Of a stretch of 64,000 nucleotides of DNA, positions 6,631 through 14,072 are shown one piece after another (within the stretch, counting starts at the first letter, position 1; the number at the start of each line of letters is the position of its first letter). A program made the translations under genes and the position numbers. The DNA lies in the NCBI RefSeq assembly GCF_000422925.1, contig NZ_AUGZ01000028.1:1-64000 (forward strand), given 5' to 3'. The notes under the pieces were generated by a model. It had not been told where the DNA came from. It was given only the letters and a program-made list of their open reading frames with translations, and made no database searches. This stretch comes from Paludibacterium yongneupense DSM 18731 (GTDB lineage Bacteria; Pseudomonadota; Gammaproteobacteria; Burkholderiales; Chromobacteriaceae).

Positions 6631-8927
6631 GCCAGAACTTTCTCGTATCCCTGCTGCTAAAAACCCGCGACGAGCTGTCGGGGCCGCTCGCGCGTATCCT
6701 GCAGACGGTCAAGCGCGACAGCGCCGACGCCAGCGCGGCGGTGCGCGGGGTCGGCGACGAGAGCGCGCGCATGGCGGCGCAGCGCACGCGAGCCACCACC
6801 GCCAGCGAGAGCGCGATCCAGCGCGAACTGGCTCAGACCTCGGCCGCTTATGAGCGGCAAAGTCAGGCGGCAGTTGCCAGCGCGGAGTCAACCACGCGGG
6901 CGACGGACGGTAGCCTGTCCAAGCGCTTGCGCGACTATCAGCGCTTCCAGCAAGCATGGGAGGCGTTGGGGCTGCGTTCGGAGGCGGACATTCAGCGTGA
7001 GATCGCCCGCACCGAGGCCGCCTACCAGCGACTGGCGCGCGGCGGAATGATGTCGGCCGACGAACAGGCGCGTGCCTTCGACCAAATGACACGCCACGTT
7101 GCCGAACTCAATCGCGAGATGGGGCGGCTGTCGAGTACCGAACGCGGCATCCGCTTGTTTCAGGGCGGTGCCAGAGGCTTGCGCACGGTCGGCGACGGCA
7201 TTCTCGGCGGTATCGGCGCCGCCCATGCGATCGCGACGCCGGTCAAGGAAACCATGGCCTGGGACCGTCGCGTCGCGATGATGTCCAATACCGCATTCAA
7301 CGAGCGCGACGTCGGCGGCCGCATCTCGGGCGAGGCCGAGATCCGCGGAGCGATCAAGAACACCATCAGCCAGGTCGGCGGCAATCTCGACCAGGTCACC
7401 GAGACGCTCGACAATCTGCTGTCGCACAACACCATGACCCACGACCAGGTGTTCCGCCTGCTGCCGGTACTGCAGAAGTATGCAACGGCCGAGGGCGCGG
7501 ACCCGAACGAGCTGGGCAATATCGCGTTTCGCGCCATTCAGAACTTTGGCTTCAACGAAAGCATGGTGCCGAAAGCGCTCGACATGGCGATTCGTGGTGG
7601 CCATATGGGCGGTTTCAAACTGCCGGACATGGCCAAATGGCTGCCGCAGCAGATGGCAGCCGCCAAGAATTCCGGGATGAACGGCGTTCAGGGTCTGGCT
7701 TCGCTGATCGCCCTGAACGAACTGTCGGTCACCACATCGGGCACCGTCGACGAGGCCGGCAACAACGTCATGGACCTGTTGACCCACCTCAACAGCCGTG
7801 ACACCGCGCGCTCGGTTAAAAAATACCTGCACCGCGACTTGTCGGTGATGTTGGCCAACGGCCGTGGCAAGGGCCAAAACTCGATCGAGGTGTTCGGCGA
7901 CCTGCTCGACCAGGTGGCCAAGCGTGACAAGAACTACCGTTTGCTCCAGGGGCGGCTCGCGAACGTGAAGAACGACGGACAGCGCCGCGAGACGCTGGAG
8001 AGCATGCTCGACATCGTGCAGGGGTCGGCGATCGGCAAGATCGTGCACAACCGCCAGGAACTGCAGGCGCTGATGGCCTATGTCAACCAGAAGCCGAAGT
8101 ATCAGCAGATCCGCGATCAGGCGCTGGTCGCGTCCGGTTACGGTGACCGCGACTTCGACGTCATCTCGCGTACCGACGATTACAAGACCGAGCGTGCTAA
8201 GTCGATCGCCGGCATGGGAGAGAAGGACGCGCTGCGCGGCTTCGATAGCATGGTCGGCGATACCGCCGCCAAGCTCGCCAACTATGGCGCTCAGTACCCT
8301 GGCCTCACGGCCGCCGTGATGGGGGCCAAGACCGCATTCGAGGGCGTCACCCAGGCAATTCTAGCGATCGGACTCGGACGTTTGGTGTTCGGTAAGGGCG
8401 GGGAAGGCGCGGGCGGGGGGGAGACCAACGCGGGCGGGGGTGGCATCGCGTCCGGGGCCGGGCTCGGAGCACTTATTTCTAGGTTCCGCGCGGGGCTTGG
8501 CATTGGCGGGGGCGCGGTTGCCTTGGCCAATTTCACCTCGAACGAAGAAGACGAAGAACTGGCCAATGGCGATGCCACCTGGAAGCGTCTGCACGCGCAC
8601 TACTCACAACAGGTGATCGATGCCGCGCGCAAAAAATACCAACCTTGGTATCAGTTCGGTGAGGGCTACGCCGCCGAGAACGAACAGTGGATCAAGCAAT
8701 ACCAAGCCGATCAACAGTCGGTACAAAGCCGTAACAGTGCGCCGGTCATGCCGTGGTCGGGGCAGAACGATGCAGGTAAGTTGAATCAGCAGGTGCTGGC
8801 GGCCTTGCAGGCACAGGCGACAGCCAAACCGCAGCCGATCACCATCAACAACCAGATCCACCTGGATGGCCATGTCATCGCCGAACAGGTGAACCAGATC
8901 AACACGCTCGCGGCCTTGAGGTATTGA
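6627..8927 (+). CDS. Tail tape measure protein (Mu gp42-like)
   Basis: 766 residues, starting MSQNFLVSLLLKTRDELSG. The first 170 residues are coiled-coil-like and rich in Ala/Arg/Gln; the centre (VKETMAWDRRVAMMSNTAF) is the phage tape-measure family domain; a Gly-rich hydrophobic stretch lies around residues 555-650. The length of this protein sets tail length. ATG overlaps the stop of the frameshifted chaperone, and the next gene starts one base after its stop. The C-terminus (INNQIHLDGHVIAEQVN) is the usual end of Mu-type tape measures. Confidence 0.92.
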   Translation: MSQNFLVSLLLKTRDELSGPLARILQTVKRDSADASAAVRGVGDESARMAAQRTRATTASESAIQRELAQTSAAYERQSQAAVASAESTTRATDGSLSKRLRDYQRFQQAWEALGLRSEADIQREIARTEAAYQRLARGGMMSADEQARAFDQMTRHVAELNREMGRLSSTERGIRLFQGGARGLRTVGDGILGGIGAAHAIATPVKETMAWDRRVAMMSNTAFNERDVGGRISGEAEIRGAIKNTISQVGGNLDQVTETLDNLLSHNTMTHDQVFRLLPVLQKYATAEGADPNELGNIAFRAIQNFGFNESMVPKALDMAIRGGHMGGFKLPDMAKWLPQQMAAAKNSGMNGVQGLASLIALNELSVTTSGTVDEAGNNVMDLLTHLNSRDTARSVKKYLHRDLSVMLANGRGKGQNSIEVFGDLLDQVAKRDKNYRLLQGRLANVKNDGQRRETLESMLDIVQGSAIGKIVHNRQELQALMAYVNQKPKYQQIRDQALVASGYGDRDFDVISRTDDYKTERAKSIAGMGEKDALRGFDSMVGDTAAKLANYGAQYPGLTAAVMGAKTAFEGVTQAILAIGLGRLVFGKGGEGAGGGETNAGGGGIASGAGLGALISRFRAGLGIGGGAVALANFTSNEEDEELANGDATWKRLHAHYSQQVIDAARKKYQPWYQFGEGYAAENEQWIKQYQADQQSVQSRNSAPVMPWSGQNDAGKLNQQVLAALQAQATAKPQPITINNQIHLDGHVIAEQVNQINTLAALRY

Positions 8928-8928
8928 G

Positions 8929-10293
8929 ATGAGCTGGTCGACCTCGCTCCAAATCGCCACGTTTCGTGGCGTCACCTTCGACTGCCAGCGGACCAAGGAC
9001 GCGACCAAGCGCGACGTGGCCGAACACGAGTACCCTTACCTGGACGGTACCGACACCGAGGACTTGGGGCGCAAGGGGCGCCGTATCGACCTGACGGCGG
9101 TGTTCTGGGGTGACACCTACGAGATCCAGCTCAAAGCCTTTCAGGCCGTGCTTGATCAGGCCGGCCCGGCCGAACTGATCCATCCGGTCTATGGCAGCAT
9201 CCCGAAGACGCAGTTGCTCGACTACGAAGTCCTGCACGACGCGGACAACCCTGACCATTGCACGGTCGAACTGCACTTCCTCGAAAAGAGCGCCAGCAAC
9301 CCGTTCTTCGTTCAGCAGCTGCCCGCGCAAAAAGCCGCTGCGATCAGCTCGCTGACCGGCACCATCCGCTCCAACGGCATCGCGGCGCTCGGCACCGCGT
9401 TAACAGCGTTGAAGGCCGCCAGCGGCAACATGCAACAGCTCAACGGCCTGCGTAGCGTGATGACGTCGACGCTGGGCGCCATCAACCGCCAGGTGCAGGG
9501 CATCACCGGCACCACGCTGGACATGATCCAGTATCCGCAGTCGTTCGCCTCCAGCGTGATCAACAGCCTGTCGGGCATCGCGGACCTGCGCTCGTTCGAC
9601 GTCGGCGTCATCACGTCCGACTGGAAAAGCCTGTCCGGCCAGTTGGCGAGCGTGGTCAAACTGCCGGGCAACATCAACTCCGGTACCGCCGTCGTGCAAA
9701 GCAGCGGCGGTCAGGTCGCGGTCGGCGCCGCCAGCAACAATATCCCGGCGCCGACCACCACCAGTGGTGGCACGACCGCCACGACGCAAGCCAACCTCGA
9801 CAGCGCGCTGGCGACGGGCTCTGCCTCGGTGCCGGTCAATGCGCCGGCCAGCGCCGTCGCCCCGGTCACGGCCTTCATCCAGTTGGCGGCCGCCGCGCAG
9901 TTGGCCGACACCGCTTCGTCCATTCTGCAAGACGAGGCCGACGACCCAACACTGACGCCAGATGAAATCGGGCAGATCGTTGGCGACACCCGGACCGCTA
10001 TCCAAAGCGCGATCGACCTACACCGCCAGGTGTTCACGCTGGAGACCTCGCGCCCGATCGCCGAGAACCTAAAGGACACCGCCCTGGCGATACAGGACGC
10101 CGCCATCGCCGTCATCGAACAACAGCCTCAGCTGGTCCAGCGCGCCGTGACCATGCCGGGCAACCTGCATCTGACGGCCTTTCGCTGGTATGGCGACTAC
10201 ACGCGCGCCGACGAACTCGCGCGCCTGAACCCGAACATCACCAACCCCAACTTCCTGCAACCAGGAACCACGCTCAATGCCTACGCCCAATAA
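8929..10293 (+). CDS. Baseplate / DNA circularisation protein N (Mu gp43-like)
   Basis: 454 residues starting MSWSTSLQIATFRGVTFDC. The N-terminal domain (residues 1-130) contains HEYPYLDGTDTEDLGRKGRR, diagnostic of the Mu N family. The middle is long and Ala/Ser/Thr-rich, and the C-terminus (LRWYGDYTRADELARLNPNI-like, near 430) resembles a LysM-like end. In Mu N is a tail/baseplate hub component, historically called the DNA circularisation protein. Overlaps gene P by 17 bases. Confidence 0.9.
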   Translation: MSWSTSLQIATFRGVTFDCQRTKDATKRDVAEHEYPYLDGTDTEDLGRKGRRIDLTAVFWGDTYEIQLKAFQAVLDQAGPAELIHPVYGSIPKTQLLDYEVLHDADNPDHCTVELHFLEKSASNPFFVQQLPAQKAAAISSLTGTIRSNGIAALGTALTALKAASGNMQQLNGLRSVMTSTLGAINRQVQGITGTTLDMIQYPQSFASSVINSLSGIADLRSFDVGVITSDWKSLSGQLASVVKLPGNINSGTAVVQSSGGQVAVGAASNNIPAPTTTSGGTTATTQANLDSALATGSASVPVNAPASAVAPVTAFIQLAAAAQLADTASSILQDEADDPTLTPDEIGQIVGDTRTAIQSAIDLHRQVFTLETSRPIAENLKDTALAIQDAAIAVIEQQPQLVQRAVTMPGNLHLTAFRWYGDYTRADELARLNPNITNPNFLQPGTTLNAYAQ

Positions 10294-11401
10294 GTCCGCC
10301 ACCACGGATGACAAGGTTAGCCTGATGATCGGCGGCCATGCCCATCAAGACTGGAGCAGCTACGACATCGACTCGCACCTGATCGTGCCCGGCGATGCCT
10401 GGCGCGTCGAACTGGCCGCGCCGCAAGGCTCTATTCCGGCCGAACTGGTCGTGGGCGCGCCGATCGAGGTGCGTGTCGGCAACGACAAAATCCTGGTTGG
10501 GCGCATCGACACCATCGAAGACGAAGTCGCCAAGGACCGCACTGTCTATACGCTCAATGGCCGCGACCAAGCGGCGATCCTGCTCGACTGCGCTGCGCCG
10601 ATCTTCGTCGCTAAACAAGTCACGCTCGCCCAGGTCGTCGCCAACATCGTGCGACCGCTCGGCATCTCGCACATCAAGATCAACGCCGACAGCACCTATA
10701 CCACCGAGAAGGTCAACGTCGAGCCGGGCGACCGCGCCTGGAACGTGCTGGCCAACGCAGCCGAGGCTAACGGCTTGTGGCCATGGTTCGCGCCGGACGG
10801 CACGCTGATCGTCGGCGGCCCCGACTACAGCGTACCGCCGGTGGCCTCGTTGATCCTGCGCCGCAGCGGACAAGGTAATAACGTCGAGAGTCTCAAGCGC
10901 ACACACTCGATCGCCGAGCGCTATTCGGAAGTCACCGTGCTTGGCCAGAAGCACGGCACCGCTTTCGACCATGGCAAACACGCCATCGTAGGTAAAGCCA
11001 CCGATCCTGGCGTGGCGTTCTACCGCCCCCACGTCGTGGTCGACCACGAATGCGAAAGCGTCGCCCAGGCGGTTTCGCGCGCGCGCAAGCTGTTGATGGA
11101 CTCGCGCCTCAAGGGCTTGACGCTGGTCGCCAAGGTCAAGGGCCATCGCACCACCGACGGCGTGCTGTGGGCGCCGGGCCAGCGCATCCATGTGCTCTCG
11201 GAACCCCATGGCATTAACGCGGTGTTCTTCCTGTTGGGCCGGCGTCTGAGCAAGGGGCGCGGCGGTCAGGGCAGCTACACCCTACTGACCTTGAAAGAGG
11301 ACGGCGTCTGGACGCTGGACGCGCATGCCCACCGCGCACGCACGCGTCGCCGTAAAAAGACCGATGGACCGGAGGAAATGATTGATGTGGGATCAGATTG
11401 A
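10277..11401 (+). CDS. Baseplate hub protein P (Mu gp44-like)
   Basis: 374 residues. MPTPNKSATTDDKVSLMIGG, then GRIDTIEDEV and YTLNGRDQAAILLDC are typical of Mu gpP, the gp27-like hub of the baseplate. The C-terminus is basic (RARTRRRKKT). It starts inside the end of N and ends inside the start of the spike gene, so the three are probably translated together. No sign of damage. Confidence 0.9.
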   Translation: MPTPNKSATTDDKVSLMIGGHAHQDWSSYDIDSHLIVPGDAWRVELAAPQGSIPAELVVGAPIEVRVGNDKILVGRIDTIEDEVAKDRTVYTLNGRDQAAILLDCAAPIFVAKQVTLAQVVANIVRPLGISHIKINADSTYTTEKVNVEPGDRAWNVLANAAEANGLWPWFAPDGTLIVGGPDYSVPPVASLILRRSGQGNNVESLKRTHSIAERYSEVTVLGQKHGTAFDHGKHAIVGKATDPGVAFYRPHVVVDHECESVAQAVSRARKLLMDSRLKGLTLVAKVKGHRTTDGVLWAPGQRIHVLSEPHGINAVFFLLGRRLSKGRGGQGSYTLLTLKEDGVWTLDAHAHRARTRRRKKTDGPEEMIDVGSD

Positions 11402-12011
11402 CGCTCGCGTCCAGCGCGCACTCGGGCGCATTCGCCTGGCGTTTCGCGGCGTGCTGACCATGACCGGCAACGGTGTCGACAGCCAACTGGCCCAAGTGGA
11501 AGGGCTGGCGAGCGAACCGCTGCCCGATTGTGAGCTGTTCCAGCACTTCGGCTTCACCTCCAACCCGCCGCCCGGCACCGTGGTGGTGGTGTTGCCGGTC
11601 GGCGGCCGTACCGGTCATGGCATCATCGTCGCCACTGAGAACGGCGACTACCGGGTCTCAGGACTGGCGCCAGGCGAAACCGCGATCTTCAACGCCTTCG
11701 GCGATACCTTTGTGTTCAAGGACGGCCAAATCCTCGGCACCACCAAGACCTTCACGCTCACCGCCACCGAAGGCATGAAGTTCGACAGCCCGACCGCACA
11801 GTTTACCGGCCAGGTGATCGTCGATCAGCAGTTGTCGGGCAACGGCGGCCTGGCCGTCCAGGGCGGCGACGGCGCCACCTTCTCCGGCAGCGTCAAGCAG
11901 ACCGGCGGCAGTTTCACCACCGACCAGGACGTGGTGGCCAGCGGCAAGAGCCTGGCCGGCCACGAGCACGAGGTCATCGCGCTGGGGGCGCCATCGTCGC
12001 CACCGCTTTAA
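11385..12011 (+). CDS. Baseplate spike / central puncturing protein (Mu gp45-like)
   Basis: 208 residues from ATG at 11385 (MWDQIDARVQRALGRIRLAF); a TTG at 11382 is possible, but GGAGG at 11371-11375 is spaced better for the ATG. An OB-fold region (residues about 15-90) precedes a beta-helix-like repeat region. Near the C-terminus GHEHEV supplies an HxH pair like the iron-binding tip of Mu gp45. The spike pierces the outer membrane during infection. Confidence 0.88.
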   Translation: MWDQIDARVQRALGRIRLAFRGVLTMTGNGVDSQLAQVEGLASEPLPDCELFQHFGFTSNPPPGTVVVVLPVGGRTGHGIIVATENGDYRVSGLAPGETAIFNAFGDTFVFKDGQILGTTKTFTLTATEGMKFDSPTAQFTGQVIVDQQLSGNGGLAVQGGDGATFSGSVKQTGGSFTTDQDVVASGKSLAGHEHEVIALGAPSSPPL

Positions 12012-12062
12012 CGAGCGGCGCGGGCCTCCATACTGACACCCATCACCTGACGTCCCCATCCC

Positions 12063-12087
12063 CCATGCCGCGACAATCGCGGCATGG
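12063..12087 (+). promoter_or_regulatory. Hairpin that buries the gp46 start codon
   Basis: An 11-base perfect stem (12063-12073 with 12077-12087) with a CAA loop includes the ATG at 12084-12086 in its 3' arm. There is no T-run, so it is not a standard terminator. It would hide the start codon in mRNA until opened. Confidence 0.55.
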
Positions 12088-12434
12088 ACCCCGCTCTCGA
12101 TCCCGCCACCGGCACCTACACCGGGCAAATGACCCGCACGCTTTCCAACGCCGTGTACCTGCGCTTGCGTACGCCGTTGGGATCGTACTGGGCCGATACC
12201 ACGCTCGGGTCCAAGCTCTACACGCTCGCGCGCGAGAAGGATGTGCCGCGTGTCGCTGTGCTGACCCGCCAGTACGCGGAACAAGCCTTGCAACCGCTGG
12301 TGGATGACGCCCGCGCGCAAAGCGTGACCGTCACGACCGAGCGCCCCGGCACAGGCTGGTTGTGGCTGTACATCGACGTGACCGACGCCAGCGGGCAGGT
12401 CCAGTCCTTCAAGCATCCGGTAAAGGTGGGCTGA
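12084..12434 (+). CDS. Baseplate wedge subunit (Mu gp46-like)
   Basis: 116 residues. NAVYLRLRTPLGSYWADTTL and QYAEQALQPLVDDARAQSV match the Mu gp46/W-like wedge proteins (gp25-related), which sit between spike and gp47 genes. The ATG lies in a strong hairpin and has no clear Shine-Dalgarno, so its translation may depend on structure. The stop overlaps the next start in TGATG. Confidence 0.82.
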   Translation: MDPALDPATGTYTGQMTRTLSNAVYLRLRTPLGSYWADTTLGSKLYTLAREKDVPRVAVLTRQYAEQALQPLVDDARAQSVTVTTERPGTGWLWLYIDVTDASGQVQSFKHPVKVG

Positions 12435-13507
12435 TGGCGTTCACACCGTTAACCTACGACCAGATCACCGCCAACATCCTGCGCGATATCGCCAATCGGC
12501 AGCCGGATGCCGACACCGGCGCGGACTCGGACTACGCGATCCGTGCCAACGCCAGCGCCAGCGCCAGCGCGGTCGAGGGGCTGTATCAGTACCAGGCGTG
12601 GATCGCCAAACAGATTTTTCCTGACACGGCCGACTCGGACATGCTGGCCCGCCATGCGCGGACGCGTGGCCTATCAAAGAAACAAGCCACGGCGGCGGCA
12701 GGCTCCATCCTGCTGTCCGGCCAGCCGGGTGCGCCGGTCACTGCCACGCTGATCGCGCAGACCCTCGACGGCAATCAATACCAGACCACCGCTACCGGGA
12801 CGCTTGGAGCCGACGGCACGCTGACGCTGACCGCGAGCGCTGTCACGGCCGGCCGCGCTGGCAATGAAACGGCGGGCGCCACGCTGACCCTGCTGTCGCC
12901 CCCCAATGGCGTCAACTCGGCCGGCAGCGTCGTGTCCCTGGTCGGCGGCACCGACGAAGAAACCGACGCGGACCTGCTCGCGCGCTTGCTCGATGTCATC
13001 CAGCGGCCGCCGGCCGGCGGCAACCAATGGGACTTCCGGCGCTGGGCCATGAACGTCGACGGGGTCTCCTCGGCCTTTGTCTATCCACTGCGGCGCGGAC
13101 TCGGCACCTGCGACGTGGTAATCACCTCGTCGGGCGGGCTGCCGTCCAGCACCACCCTTGCTGCCGTCCAGAGCTACATCGACAGCATGCGTCCGGTCAC
13201 CGCCAAGAATTGCCTGGCGATCGCGCCGACGATCGTGACACTCGACCATGTGATCCAGGTCGCGTTCCCGAGCGGTACGGCGGATCAGGCCAAAGCGTTG
13301 GTCCAGCCGGTGCTGGCCAGCTATTTCGCCGGCCTGGTGCCGGGGGCGAGCTATATCCGCAGCCAGGTAGAAGCTCTGGTCAGCGGCGTATCCGGGGTGA
13401 CTGACCGCTTGCTACTGACGCCGAGCGCCAACGTCGTGCCCGAAGCCGACGCCAACGCCGTGCAGTGGTGCCAGCTCGGCACTCTCAACGTGAGCCTGAT
13501 GCCATGA
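12434..13507 (+). CDS. Baseplate J-family protein (Mu gp47-like)
   Basis: 357 residues from ATG at 12434 (MAFTPLTYDQITANILRDIA). The sequence SDMLARHARTRGLSKKQAT and GTDEETDADLLARLLDVIQ are hallmarks of the baseplate J family (Mu gp47, P2 J, T4 gp6-like), which forms the wedge iris. Longer upstream starts in this frame have no RBS and run back into gp46. Overlaps gp48 by four bases. Confidence 0.9.
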   Translation: MAFTPLTYDQITANILRDIANRQPDADTGADSDYAIRANASASASAVEGLYQYQAWIAKQIFPDTADSDMLARHARTRGLSKKQATAAAGSILLSGQPGAPVTATLIAQTLDGNQYQTTATGTLGADGTLTLTASAVTAGRAGNETAGATLTLLSPPNGVNSAGSVVSLVGGTDEETDADLLARLLDVIQRPPAGGNQWDFRRWAMNVDGVSSAFVYPLRRGLGTCDVVITSSGGLPSSTTLAAVQSYIDSMRPVTAKNCLAIAPTIVTLDHVIQVAFPSGTADQAKALVQPVLASYFAGLVPGASYIRSQVEALVSGVSGVTDRLLLTPSANVVPEADANAVQWCQLGTLNVSLMP

Positions 13508-14070
13508 AGCACGCCGACCTGCTGCCGCTGCTGATGCCGCCGGTCAGCTATGACCGGGCGGCGGACGCGCTGATCGCACAGCTAAGCGCCGAAGGCAGTG
13601 CACTCGACGCCGCGATGCAGAGCGCAATCACAGTACTGGACGCCATCACACCTTACGGTGCCGGCGCCATGCTGCCGGATTGGGAGCGCGTGCTCGGGCT
13701 CACCCCGGCCGCCGGCGCTACCACCCAGCAGCGCATCGACGCAGCCGTCGCCAAGGTCGCCCAGGTCGGCGGCCTGTCGATCCCGTACTTCACCCAGTTG
13801 GCAGCCCAGCTTGGCTACACCATTGCCATCGCCGAGCCGCAACCGGCGCGCGCCGGCACCAGCCGCGCCGGAGACGCGATGTGGATCACCGACATCATCT
13901 GGGTCTGGCAGGTCAACGTCAGCGGCACCGCCCTGGTGCGCTACCAGGCCTCGGCCGGCACCGCCTCGGCCGGCGACCCCATCACCTCGTACCAAGACCC
14001 GGTCATCGAGCAGGTCCTCAATGACCTCAAGCCGGCCTTCACCTACGTGCAATTCACCTATGGACGCTGA
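13504..14070 (+). CDS. Tail protein gp48-like (DUF2313 / YmfQ)
   Basis: 188 residues from ATG at 13504 (MKHADLLPLLMPPVSYD). The family pattern is clear: LMPPVSYDRAADALIAQLSA, then MLPDWERVLGLTP and a C-terminal VIEQVLNDLKPAFTYVQF. YmfQ/DUF2313 proteins connect the baseplate wedge to tail fibres. The start overlaps the stop of gp47 (ATGA), and the fibre gene starts two bases after its stop. Confidence 0.88.
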   Translation: MKHADLLPLLMPPVSYDRAADALIAQLSAEGSALDAAMQSAITVLDAITPYGAGAMLPDWERVLGLTPAAGATTQQRIDAAVAKVAQVGGLSIPYFTQLAAQLGYTIAIAEPQPARAGTSRAGDAMWITDIIWVWQVNVSGTALVRYQASAGTASAGDPITSYQDPVIEQVLNDLKPAFTYVQFTYGR

Positions 14071-14072
14071 CG

